This document shows, piece after piece, positions 15,154-22,481 of a stretch of 26,738 nt of DNA. The stretch's first letter is position 1, and each line of letters begins with the position of its first letter. The translations under genes and the position numbers were made by a program. Source of the stretch: Chloroflexota bacterium (lineage in GTDB: Bacteria > Chloroflexota > UBA6077); the NCBI GenBank assembly GCA_023380955.1, contig JAMCTB010000068.1, positions 1 to 26,738 of the forward strand, given 5' to 3'. The notes beneath the pieces are model-generated. The model worked only from the letters and a program-made list of their open reading frames with translations. It was not told the origin of the DNA and made no database searches.

Positions 15154-15234
15154 GTCCCTTGAGTCTACCAAGGTTGCAGCGCGGCGGCAAACCGTGGCAG
15201 ACGACGGCTCATCGCGGAAAAGCGTGAAACCGCT

Positions 15235-16647
15235 TCACCCCATCACATTCGACAAGATCACGGCGCCCGGCAGGTAGACCACGAAAGAGATCATGCTCAG
15301 CCTCGCCAGCAGGCTGGTGGGCACTATCGAGGCCCCCAGGGCTGTGGCCACCAGCAGCGGCACCGTTATGTCGAAGGTGTAGCGCGGGCCGTAGGTCATC
15401 CAGCCGGTTCCCATGAGCACCAGGGCCGGTACCAGGCCGACACCACAGGACAGGGCGAGAGCCCAGCCGTGTGACCTGAACCACCTGAACGTGCCCCAGA
15501 CAGCCAGCAGGAAGACCGGGCTCATGAGGAAAAGGCTGCCACCCATCCAGAGGTCGGCTGCCGGCTGAATCTCTAACAGACTCAGGAGGGGAAAGGCCAC
15601 GAAGTCGTAGAACAGGTTCGTTGGCAAATAGTGGAGACTAAACGCGCCATAGCTCTGGTAGTCCGCCTGGAAGCGGCCGGCCATTTGGTGGTAGGCCAGT
15701 CCATAGTCGAGTGGGTTGCCAAAGCGGAGATAGTTGTAGCCTCCCTGCAGCATCGCGGCTACGGCCACGGGGGCAAGTCCCGCCAGAGAGATCCTGATGA
15801 TGGCGAGACGGTCGGAACGGTCGCGGCTGACCCACAGATACCAGGCGGCCCAGCCGGCAGCCAGAAGAGTGCTATTTCTGCTCAAGAAAGCCCCACCTAC
15901 CAATGCCCCCACCGCTAAGGGGGCCCAGCGCCTCGGAAGGAGCAGGGCCGCCAGGTAGGCGGAGCATAGCAGAGCGAAGCCAACGAGTAGAGCGGTGTTC
16001 CACACTCGCCCGTATGGAGCCAGAGTGACTTGAACCGTTCCCATGGCGAAAAACGCGGTCAGCCAGGCCCGCTTCTCCGATGGTAGCCTGGCCACCTGCC
16101 GAGCATCCAGTGCCCTCAACAGCCAGGAGACCAGGGCGACGTTGAGTCCCGCCACCAGCAGAGTGACCAGGGTATCGCTCACGCCTTTGCCAAGAGCCGC
16201 CACCAACGGCAAGAACAACAGGGAGGGAAAGGGCGGCCAGTACAGATAGTAGTGACCCTGATACAGGCTCAGGTCGTGAGTACTGGGGGGTACATCTACC
16301 AGGGTTAGCTGGCTATGAAGGAGGGCATCCGCGAGATAGACGAAGTAAGGATTCTGGGTCTGGCCGAGGCCGTAAGGACCGAAGAGAACGGCCAGGAGAA
16401 GGTAGACGACAGTGGAGGCCGTGGCCGACCAGGCCGGCGAGCTCCATACCGCCAGGGCAAAGCTCTGCAGGTCGACGGGCGCGGACGACAGATCTCTTCC
16501 CTTTCCCCTGGCTGGGGAGGCATCGAGGATTGAGGTCACAGGGTGTCCACCTCGCGAGAGCAGGGTGAAGACCCAGGCGGCCCTCGCGGCCATCGCCAGA
16601 CGTCGAACGCCTTGACCGGCAGAGGTGCCGGCAGTCGAAGGGATCAT
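15235..16647 (-). CDS. GT-C fold membrane glycosyltransferase-like protein
   Basis: 470 residues from the chosen ATG. The first 70 are hydrophilic, and about ten membrane segments follow. The extracytoplasmic segment with THDLSLYQGHYYLYWPPFPSLL (about 123-144), after LADALLHSQLTLVD, is typical of bacterial GT-C membrane proteins related to PMT/GT39; it is predicted to use a polyprenyl-linked sugar. Exact activity is unknown. The ATG overlaps the stop of the preceding GT87-like gene (ATGA), which favours this start. Part of the hydrophilic N-terminus (LDASPARGKGR) comes from a palindromic repeat, so an internal ATG (residue 20) or the GTG at 16539, preceded by a GAGGTGG sequence, cannot be excluded. 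An 81-nt gap separates it from mnmG. Confidence 0.8.
   Translation of the reverse strand: MIPSTAGTSAGQGVRRLAMAARAAWVFTLLSRGGHPVTSILDASPARGKGRDLSSAPVDLQSFALAVWSSPAWSATASTVVYLLLAVLFGPYGLGQTQNPYFVYLADALLHSQLTLVDVPPSTHDLSLYQGHYYLYWPPFPSLLFLPLVAALGKGVSDTLVTLLVAGLNVALVSWLLRALDARQVARLPSEKRAWLTAFFAMGTVQVTLAPYGRVWNTALLVGFALLCSAYLAALLLPRRWAPLAVGALVGGAFLSRNSTLLAAGWAAWYLWVSRDRSDRLAIIRISLAGLAPVAVAAMLQGGYNYLRFGNPLDYGLAYHQMAGRFQADYQSYGAFSLHYLPTNLFYDFVAFPLLSLLEIQPAADLWMGGSLFLMSPVFLLAVWGTFRWFRSHGWALALSCGVGLVPALVLMGTGWMTYGPRYTFDITVPLLVATALGASIVPTSLLARLSMISFVVYLPGAVILSNVMG
16504..16518. repeat. Short palindrome within the N-terminal coding part of the GT-C gene
   Basis: TCCCC-TGGCT-GGGGA, a member of the REP-like family seen at 4000-4020 and 12969-12985. 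It is translated as ASPARGKG. Confidence 0.5.
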
Positions 16648-17399
16648 CCTGAACGGTGCTCCCTCCAGCATTGAACTATCAGGAATCCCAAGGCAAGCAG
16701 TAGATATGGCACCATCAGCCGTATCCTCAACGGCCAACCGACGAAAGCGAGCAGGTAGCCGACGGCCACCATCGGGCTCCACCCCCAGGATAATAGAGGA
16801 GCCCGGTCCGGCTGCCGCGACAGCGCCAGGGCCAGCGGTGCCAGCAGGAGTACCGTACCGTGAAAGTGGCCGTGCGGGGTGGCCAACAGGGTTGCCAGGG
16901 TCAGCGCCGCAACCTGACGAGGGAAACGGTCTGATGCCGGGCCCCAATCGCCCCGCCACGCCAAGAGGGAGATCAACACCGTGGCGGTCCCCAAGACCAG
17001 CACCAGGGTCGACACGGTATCCGGCGGGAGGGCCGGCCACACGTTCGCCAGCAGCGCTCTCCAGTTCACCATGGTCAGAGGCGGCGGATAGTAGAAGTAT
17101 CGTGCGGGGGCGGTGGCCAGCCCCTGAGGATCGACCGTGGCCAAACCGAGGCGCAACCGTTCCTCGAAGGCCCGCTGAGTCTCCAGATTGAAAAGGTCCG
17201 GCCCCGTGCCGGTCCTCACCAGAGACCCACCGGTCAAGAAAGAGATGAAGTCGTTGCGCAGGAGCACATCCGGCCAGGGGGCGAGCCGAGAGTGGACGGC
17301 CCAGGCGGACAATAGAATCCAGGCGGTGGCTACCGCGGCAGCTAGAAGCCTATCCGCCTGCACCCTCGAGGGAAAGCTACTTAACAAAACCCTCTGCAT
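16644..17399 (-). CDS. GT87-like membrane protein with internal deletion (third paralogue)
   Basis: 251 residues versus 419 and 443 for its two upstream neighbours. The N-terminal third (NDFISFLTGGSLVRTGTGPDLF, Asp50) and the C-terminal half (MVNWRALL..., LLAWRGDW, FPRQVAALTLATLLATPHGHFHGTVLLLAP) align well with both. About 165 residues are missing between YYPPP (104-107) and MVNWR (110-114), corresponding to several membrane helices, yet the frame is intact. It is probably a degenerating or altered copy; activity is doubtful. The ATG start (17399) has GGGGAG four nt upstream and overlaps the end of the preceding gene by 23 nt; TTG 17411 is an alternative. Its stop overlaps the next gene's start by 4 nt. 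Confidence 0.75.
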   Translation of the reverse strand: MQRVLLSSFPSRVQADRLLAAAVATAWILLSAWAVHSRLAPWPDVLLRNDFISFLTGGSLVRTGTGPDLFNLETQRAFEERLRLGLATVDPQGLATAPARYFYYPPPLTMVNWRALLANVWPALPPDTVSTLVLVLGTATVLISLLAWRGDWGPASDRFPRQVAALTLATLLATPHGHFHGTVLLLAPLALALSRQPDRAPLLSWGWSPMVAVGYLLAFVGWPLRIRLMVPYLLLALGFLIVQCWREHRSG

Positions 17400-18708
17400 C
17401 CCGCTCCCCAATCACTGAGGCATCCCTACTACTCGTTGCGGGAAAAGCTGAGGCAAACCAGGCCACGGGTAACGCAGTGGCCCCGGTCCTGACCGTCCCC
17501 CAGCATTGGGCGACCAAGATCACCATTGCTGTCAAGAAGAAGGGCACCGTCAGCCAGCGTTGGTGTTCGAAGGGCGATAGGATGAAGGCCAGCAGATATC
17601 CCACCACCAAGAGGGGTCGCCAGGACGAGGACAACGCAGTGCCTGACATCGGCCTCGCCACGGCCAGCCCCACGGGAGCCAAGAGCAGTACCAGCCCGTG
17701 GAAGTGGCTATGGGGGATGGCGATGAGAGTAGCCAGGATCGTCACCAGTACCTGGCGCGCAAAGCATGGCGACGAGGGATTCCATTCGCCCCGCCAGGCC
17801 AACAGCGAAATCAGGGCCGTTCCGGCCCCCAGCACCATCACCAGGATCGAGCCCATGGCTCCCGGAAGCCCCGGCCACAGGTTCATCAGCAGCCCGCGCC
17901 AGTTGACCATGATCTCCGGCAGAATCATTGAAGATACCGGGGGGTAGAAAGCCCCGATGCGACGCAGCAACTCCAAGTATCGGAGCACCCCCTCCAGCCC
18001 AACCAGGGCCAGGGACAGCCCGGCTACTACCACACCGGCCACCGCCATCCCGGACAACTCGCGCCACCTCCCTTTGACCAAGAAGACGATGGGGAAGAGA
18101 ACGGCGTACTGAGGCTTCAACCAGAGGAAGCCCAGCAGAGCCCCGCCCAGGAACGGCCGCTTTCGGGTCATGGCCAACAGGCCCAGGCTAAGGGCCAACA
18201 GGAACAGCGCGTCCACCTGGCCCCAGACCAGGTTGTCGGCTACCGCGCCGAAGGTGAGCATCAACCCCGTGCAGGTGCGGGCATGAGGGCTGCCCCTTAG
18301 GGGAAGGGCGATGGCTGCCAGGAAGGCGATGAGACTGACGCCCCACCAGAGAAGGTACCCCGAGGGGATCGACAACCAGGTCAGAGGCACGAGGAGCAGC
18401 GCCAGGGGCGGTGGGTTGTGGTAAGGATCGAGCCAGTTGGCCACCCGAGCCGCCTCCAGGGTGGTGACCCCATTGAGGAACCTGTGCTGGAAAGCCTGCT
18501 GGACCCCCATATCGTATAGGGCCGGGCCCGCTCCCTCTCGGATCAGAGACGCGCCCGTCCGAAAGGGCAGAAAATCGGTCCCTAGCGGTGTATCCGGCCA
18601 GTAGGACGCCAACTCAGATAGCTCGAACGCCAGCAGGACGATCGAGGCGGTGACCGCTGCCACCACCAGATACCGGTCCCGTCGTGGGGCAGTATTGATA
18701 CGCTCCAT
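17377..18708 (-). CDS. GT87-like polyprenyl-phosphate mannosyltransferase-type membrane protein (second paralogue)
   Basis: 443 residues with about ten membrane segments. It shares motif order with the gene upstream: TDFLPFRTGASLIREGAG (Asp45 in the first extracytoplasmic loop, a candidate catalytic Asp by family analogy), DPYHNPPPLALLLVPLTW, GGALLGFLWLKPQYAVLFP, YPPVSS...MVNWRGLL, LLAWRGEWNP and IPHSHFHGLVLLLAP. These fit the GT87 (DUF2029) family of lipid-phosphomannose-dependent transferases. Donor and acceptor are inferred only. The start was placed at the ATG with GGAG five nt upstream, 11 codons into the open frame. The tail after about residue 415 is hydrophilic and overlaps the next gene by 23 nt. 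Confidence 0.85.
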   Translation of the reverse strand: MERINTAPRRDRYLVVAAVTASIVLLAFELSELASYWPDTPLGTDFLPFRTGASLIREGAGPALYDMGVQQAFQHRFLNGVTTLEAARVANWLDPYHNPPPLALLLVPLTWLSIPSGYLLWWGVSLIAFLAAIALPLRGSPHARTCTGLMLTFGAVADNLVWGQVDALFLLALSLGLLAMTRKRPFLGGALLGFLWLKPQYAVLFPIVFLVKGRWRELSGMAVAGVVVAGLSLALVGLEGVLRYLELLRRIGAFYPPVSSMILPEIMVNWRGLLMNLWPGLPGAMGSILVMVLGAGTALISLLAWRGEWNPSSPCFARQVLVTILATLIAIPHSHFHGLVLLLAPVGLAVARPMSGTALSSSWRPLLVVGYLLAFILSPFEHQRWLTVPFFLTAMVILVAQCWGTVRTGATALPVAWFASAFPATSSRDASVIGERDAEGFVK

Positions 18709-18746
18709 GCTATCTCCAGGCCTTGCTCTCGCCTCAAGCAACGTTG

Positions 18747-18797
18747 CTACATGACCATGCCTGGCAACGTGACGCCCGGCAGGTAAACCGAGGGAGA
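18747..18797 (-). pseudogene. Possible remnant of a GT-C gene 3' end between the first two GT87 genes
   Basis: In the 103-nt gap, one minus-strand frame reads SPSVYLPGVTLPGMVM then stop. The intact GT-C gene ends SFVVYLPGAVILSNVMG then stop. A 12-nt block, GCCCGGCAGGTA on the plus strand, is identical in both. It could be the leftover tail of a deleted GT-C copy, or chance; the match is short. Confidence 0.3.
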
Positions 18798-18811
18798 CTC
18801 AGCGACGGCCG

Positions 18812-20071
18812 TCACAGGGCAACCACTCGGCTCTCCCCGGCGCGAAGCTGCACCAGCAGCAGCCCCACGGCCAGCAGGGAGTAGGGAACGAACAGCCAGC
18901 CCACGGACCTGACCGGCCAGATCAACAACGCCAGCAGGTACCCCAGCGCCAGCATCGGTCCCCAGGCCCGCGATAGCACCGCTCCCGGCATCGGTCTGGC
19001 CAGAGCCATGGAGAGGGGAGCCAACAGCAGGACCGTGCCGTGAAAGTGGCTGTGGGGGCTGGCGACCAGGGTGGCCAGCACCGCCACCAGCATCTGGCGG
19101 GGGAAACGGGGGGAAGCGGGGTTCCACTCGCCGCGCCAGGCCAGGAGCGACGCGAGAACTGTAGCCGCGCCCAGCCCCAGCATCAGGGCCGACCCGAGGG
19201 AGTCGGGGATCCCGGGCCAAAGAGCCAGCAGCAGGGCTCTCCAGTTGATCATGGCGTAGGGCTTCACCAGGGAATCGGCGGGCGGATTGAACTCCCCTAT
19301 GCGGTTGAGCAGCTCCAGGTAGCTGAGGATGCCCCCGAACCCCACCATAGCCAGGGAGAGGATCGCCACGGCCAGCCCAGCCCCCACCATGCCCGCCAAC
19401 TCCCGCCGGCGGCCTTTCACCAGGAAGACCAGGGCGAAGACCACCGCGTACTGGGGTTTCAACCAGAGGAGGCCCAGCAGAGCGCCACCCAGTACCGGGC
19501 GCCCGGACGTCAGAGCCAGCAACCCCAGGCTGACGGCCAGCAGCAACACCCCCGCGATCTGGCTCCACAGCAGGCAGTCGGCTACCCCTGCGAAGGTGAG
19601 CAGCACCAACACCACCGTCCAGGCCCGGGGACGGCTCCTGAGAGGCAGAGCGACCGCCACCCAGGTAGCCAACAGGCTGAGCGCCGACCAGAGCAGATAG
19701 GCCCAGTAGAGAGGGAGCCAGGTTAGCGGCAGGAACAGCAGCGCCAGGGCCGGCGGATTGTGGTAGGGGATGAGAAAACCGGCCTGCCGGCGCACCTCCT
19801 CCAGGGTGGCCACCTGAAGACGCAGATCCCGCTGGAAGCCCTGCTGCAGCCCCATGTCGAAGAGGGTGGAGCCAGCACCCTCCCGCACCAGGGAGGCAGC
19901 GGTCCAGAAGGAGATGAAGTCGTTCACCAGTGGAGCCTCGGGAACCCAAGGCTTCACCACCACGAAGGCGAAGGTCAGAACGACCAGCGAGGCAGCGACT
20001 CCAGCCGCGGCCAGCCGTGGATAGAACTGCGCGGTCACGATGTTCGTTCGCAAACCCCTCTCACCAGCCAT
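18812..20071 (-). CDS. GT87-like polyprenyl-phosphate mannosyltransferase-type membrane protein (first paralogue)
   Basis: 419 residues with about ten membrane helices. Motifs are NDFISFWTAASLVREGAG (Asp51), IPYHNPPALALLFLPLTW (101-118), GGALLGLLWLKPQYAVVF (195-212), EFNPPADS (260-267), AMINWRALL (273-281), LLAWRGEWNPASPRFPRQ (309-326) and SPHSHFHGTVLLLAP (338-352). It belongs to the same family as the next two genes and is the most complete copy. As a GT87-type protein it likely transfers mannose from a polyprenyl-phosphate donor on the outer membrane face (inference). It heads the minus-strand glycosyltransferase cluster and is divergent from the GDP-mannose pyrophosphorylase gene 255 nt away. 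AAGGAGG lies only 2-4 nt from the ATG, so a slightly later TTG or GTG start is possible. Confidence 0.86.
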   Translation of the reverse strand: MAGERGLRTNIVTAQFYPRLAAAGVAASLVVLTFAFVVVKPWVPEAPLVNDFISFWTAASLVREGAGSTLFDMGLQQGFQRDLRLQVATLEEVRRQAGFLIPYHNPPALALLFLPLTWLPLYWAYLLWSALSLLATWVAVALPLRSRPRAWTVVLVLLTFAGVADCLLWSQIAGVLLLAVSLGLLALTSGRPVLGGALLGLLWLKPQYAVVFALVFLVKGRRRELAGMVGAGLAVAILSLAMVGFGGILSYLELLNRIGEFNPPADSLVKPYAMINWRALLLALWPGIPDSLGSALMLGLGAATVLASLLAWRGEWNPASPRFPRQMLVAVLATLVASPHSHFHGTVLLLAPLSMALARPMPGAVLSRAWGPMLALGYLLALLIWPVRSVGWLFVPYSLLAVGLLLVQLRAGESRVVAL

Positions 20072-20263
20072 CTCCTCCTTAGGGTATCGGCAGGAATCCC
20101 CCAGTTGTGCAGGGGAGACCGTCGTCCGGCGAGATCGGGACCTTTCCCAAATCTCCGCGACCCGCCTCCGGGCTGGTCTGCGTCAAGCTAGCGCCGAAGA
20201 TGGGGGCTGGCAATGGGAAAAAGGGGCTACTGTATGGTGTATCATGAAATCGGCGTGCACCCT

Positions 20264-20293
20264 TTGCCCCTGAAACTGCGTCTCTGGTATCCT
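20264..20293 (+). promoter_or_regulatory. Possible promoter for the GDP-mannose pyrophosphorylase gene
   Basis: TTGCCC (20264-20269), an 18-nt spacer and TATCCT (20288-20293), each four of six consensus, giving a leader of about 27 nt. The rest of the 255-nt divergent spacer shows no gene. On the opposite strand TTGCCA with TAGCTT 17 nt on is a weak candidate for the GT87 operon. Confidence 0.3.
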
Positions 20294-20326
20294 TGGGTTC
20301 GGTAGTCCGGTAGCAGGAGATTGGAA

Positions 20327-21400
20327 ATGTACGTAGCGATCCTTGCCGGCGGCAGCGGCACCCGACTCTGGCCCCTCAGCCGCAGCAGGCGTCCCAAGCA
20401 GCTTCTCTCTCTCGTGACGGAGAGAAGTCTCATCCAGGACACCGTCGACCGGGTCGAGCCCCTGGTCTCCCCGGAGCAGATCTTCATCGTGACCGAGCGA
20501 TCCCACGCCGAGGATATCAAGCTTCAGCTGCCGGAAATCCCGGAGCGCAACTTCGTCATAGAGCCCACGCGGCGGGGCACGGCCCCCGCCCTGGCCCTGG
20601 CGACCCTGCTCATCGAGAGCATCGCCCCAGACACGGTGATGGCCTCCCTCCACTCCGACGCGGTGATCACCAATCCAGGCGAGCTGCTCCACGCCCTTCG
20701 ACTGGCCGAGCAGGTGGCCGCCGCCAGCGATCACCTGGTCACCCTGGGGGTGAGGCCCACGGCCCCCTCCACCGGACTGGGCTACGTCGAGATGGGCGAG
20801 CCGCTGGGAGAGCTGGGTGATGGGCCGGTGCACAAGGCCATCCGCTTCGTGGAGAAGCCTAACGCCGAGCGGGCGCAGCAGTACTTCGAGAGCGGCGTCT
20901 ACCTCTGGAACAGCGGGATCTTCGTGTGGCGGGTCTCCGTGATCATGAGGCTGTTCCAGCAGCTGATGCCCGGAATGCACCGTCTATTGATGGAGATCAA
21001 ACCGTACCTGGGAACTCCCGACGAGGCCAAGGCCATAGCCGAGGTGTACCCTCAGATGGAGAAGGAGACCATCGATTACGGGATCATGGAGAAGGCCCCA
21101 GAGGTCGCCGTGGTGCCCACCGATCTCGGCTGGAGCGACGTGGGCAGCTGGAAGGAGCTGATGGAGGTCTGCCCGCCCAACCAGGGCAGCAACCTGGTCA
21201 GGGGGGTCCACCTGGGGCTGGATACCGAGCGAACCCTGGTCTTCGCCACGGAGAAGCCGGTGGTCACCATAGGACTGCGCGACCTGGTTATCGTGGACAC
21301 CGGCGACGTGCTGCTGGTATCCACCAGGGAGAGGGCCCTGGAGGTGAAGAAGATCGTCGAGCAGCTGGAGGGGGACGAGAAGCTCCGGCGCCTGCTCTGA
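20327..21400 (+). CDS. manC: Mannose-1-phosphate guanylyltransferase (GDP-mannose pyrophosphorylase)
   Basis: 357 residues. It makes GDP-mannose from mannose-1-phosphate and GTP in the cytosol. The nucleotidyltransferase signature ILAGGSGTRLWPLSR (5-19) with RRPKQ, the FVEKP motif (174-178), LWNSGIFVWR, DYGIMEKA and LGWSDVGSW are all present. It lacks the C-terminal phosphomannose isomerase domain of bifunctional ManC/AlgA enzymes (about 470 residues), so it is the short monofunctional type. The ATG was chosen because AGGAG is seven nt upstream; an in-frame TTG two codons earlier is too close to that site. It is divergent from the GT87 cluster, which may use mannose supplied from its product. 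A palindrome follows the stop. Confidence 0.94.
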   Translation: MYVAILAGGSGTRLWPLSRSRRPKQLLSLVTERSLIQDTVDRVEPLVSPEQIFIVTERSHAEDIKLQLPEIPERNFVIEPTRRGTAPALALATLLIESIAPDTVMASLHSDAVITNPGELLHALRLAEQVAAASDHLVTLGVRPTAPSTGLGYVEMGEPLGELGDGPVHKAIRFVEKPNAERAQQYFESGVYLWNSGIFVWRVSVIMRLFQQLMPGMHRLLMEIKPYLGTPDEAKAIAEVYPQMEKETIDYGIMEKAPEVAVVPTDLGWSDVGSWKELMEVCPPNQGSNLVRGVHLGLDTERTLVFATEKPVVTIGLRDLVIVDTGDVLLVSTRERALEVKKIVEQLEGDEKLRRLL

Positions 21401-21424
21401 TCCCCGAAGGTCGCAAGAATCAAA

Positions 21425-21452
21425 GTAGGGGCGATTCGCGAACCGCCCCTAC
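21425..21452. repeat. Near-perfect 28-nt palindrome between convergent genes (copy 2)
   Basis: It reads GTAGGGGCGATTCG followed by its reverse complement with a single mismatched pair. It is a copy of the element at 716-747 and again lies between two stops (manC and secF). Confidence 0.85.
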
Positions 21453-21484
21453 CGCGTTTGTACCCCGGGTTTGCACCCATGTCT

Positions 21485-22474
21485 CTACCGGACCGGGCTC
21501 GCCGCCTGCCGGCCGTTGCCGCCGAAGATCCGCCGCCACCAGCTCTTGATCTCCCCGTTCTCCCACACGACGAGGAGGGAGGCGGCCACGAAGATCGAAG
21601 AGTAAGTCCCGGTAACGATGCCGATCAGCAGCGCCAGCACGAAGGTCTTGGTGGTCACACCGCCGAACAGGAACAGCGCCACCAGCACCAGCAGCACCGT
21701 CAGGGAGGTGTTCAGGGACCGCCCAATGGTCTGCATGATACTGTGGTTGACGACGTTCTCGAAACGGTCCCCGATGCGCCGCCCGTAGTTCTCTCGGACC
21801 CGGTCGAACACCACGATAGTATCGTGGACCGAGAAGCCGATGATGGTCATCACCGCCGTGATGAACATTGCGTCCACCTCGACCTCGAAGAAGCGGCCCA
21901 GGATGGAGAAGATCCCCAGCACCACCAGGGCATCGTGCACCAGGGCGATCACGGCGCAGGTGCCCCACCGGAACGACTTCTTGACACGCCGGAACGCGTA
22001 GGCGATGTAGAGCAGGATGCCCACCGAGGCCACCGCGACGGCGATAATGGCGTTCCGGACGATCTCCGACGCGATCAGCGGAGAGACAGAGTCGAAGGAA
22101 AGCACCTCCAGGTTGCCGAACTTCTGCTTCATCGCCTCTTCCACGGCCTGCCGCTCGGAGGCGGCGGTCACCTTACCGGAATCATCCTTCTGCTCAGCCT
22201 TCAGAGTGTAGGTGCGTACGATGAAGGTGCTGCCGCCGGAGCCGGTGTTCGACCTCTGCACCATCGCCTCGGGGTGACCCAGGGTGGTGAACTCGTTTCG
22301 CAAGTCGGACTGGTCCACCGCCTTCTCGAAGCGGACGGTCATGATGGAACCGCTGGCAAAGTCGATGCCGGGCCTCAGACCCCCCGGCAGCGCCAGGGAG
22401 ATGACCCCCGGCACCAACACCAGGATCGACAGCAGGAAGAACCAGTATCTCTTTCCGACGATGTCTAGCATCAT
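21485..22474 (-). CDS. secF: Protein translocase subunit SecF
   Basis: 329 residues, slightly long for SecF. With SecD it uses the proton-motive force to pull exported proteins through SecYEG at the outer face of the membrane. Six membrane segments are expected; visible features are an N-terminal helix (10-30), GIDFASGSIMTV (36-47, the SecD/SecF loop motif), GFSVHDTIVVFDRVREN and SLNTSLTVLLVLVALFLFGG. The periplasmic loop carries an extra charged stretch (LKAEQKDDSGKVTAASERQ, about 92-110). The start is one of two adjacent ATGs, seven nt after the secD stop, so the pair is co-transcribed. Confidence 0.96.
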   Translation of the reverse strand: MMLDIVGKRYWFFLLSILVLVPGVISLALPGGLRPGIDFASGSIMTVRFEKAVDQSDLRNEFTTLGHPEAMVQRSNTGSGGSTFIVRTYTLKAEQKDDSGKVTAASERQAVEEAMKQKFGNLEVLSFDSVSPLIASEIVRNAIIAVAVASVGILLYIAYAFRRVKKSFRWGTCAVIALVHDALVVLGIFSILGRFFEVEVDAMFITAVMTIIGFSVHDTIVVFDRVRENYGRRIGDRFENVVNHSIMQTIGRSLNTSLTVLLVLVALFLFGGVTTKTFVLALLIGIVTGTYSSIFVAASLLVVWENGEIKSWWRRIFGGNGRQAASPVR

Positions 22475-22481
22475 GTTTCGG

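Noticed and set aside
16648..17040. N-terminal extension of the GT-C protein through the GT87 gene
   Set aside because: It overlaps the truncated GT87 paralogue in another frame and reads as Pro/Gly/Arg-rich shadow. The ATGA overlap at 16644-16647 gives a natural start.
18747..19949. A 400-codon open frame overlapping the first GT87 gene
   Set aside because: It is a shifted-frame shadow rich in Gly/Ala/Pro. Only its last 17 codons, beyond the GT87 stop, are of interest, and they are treated separately as a possible remnant.
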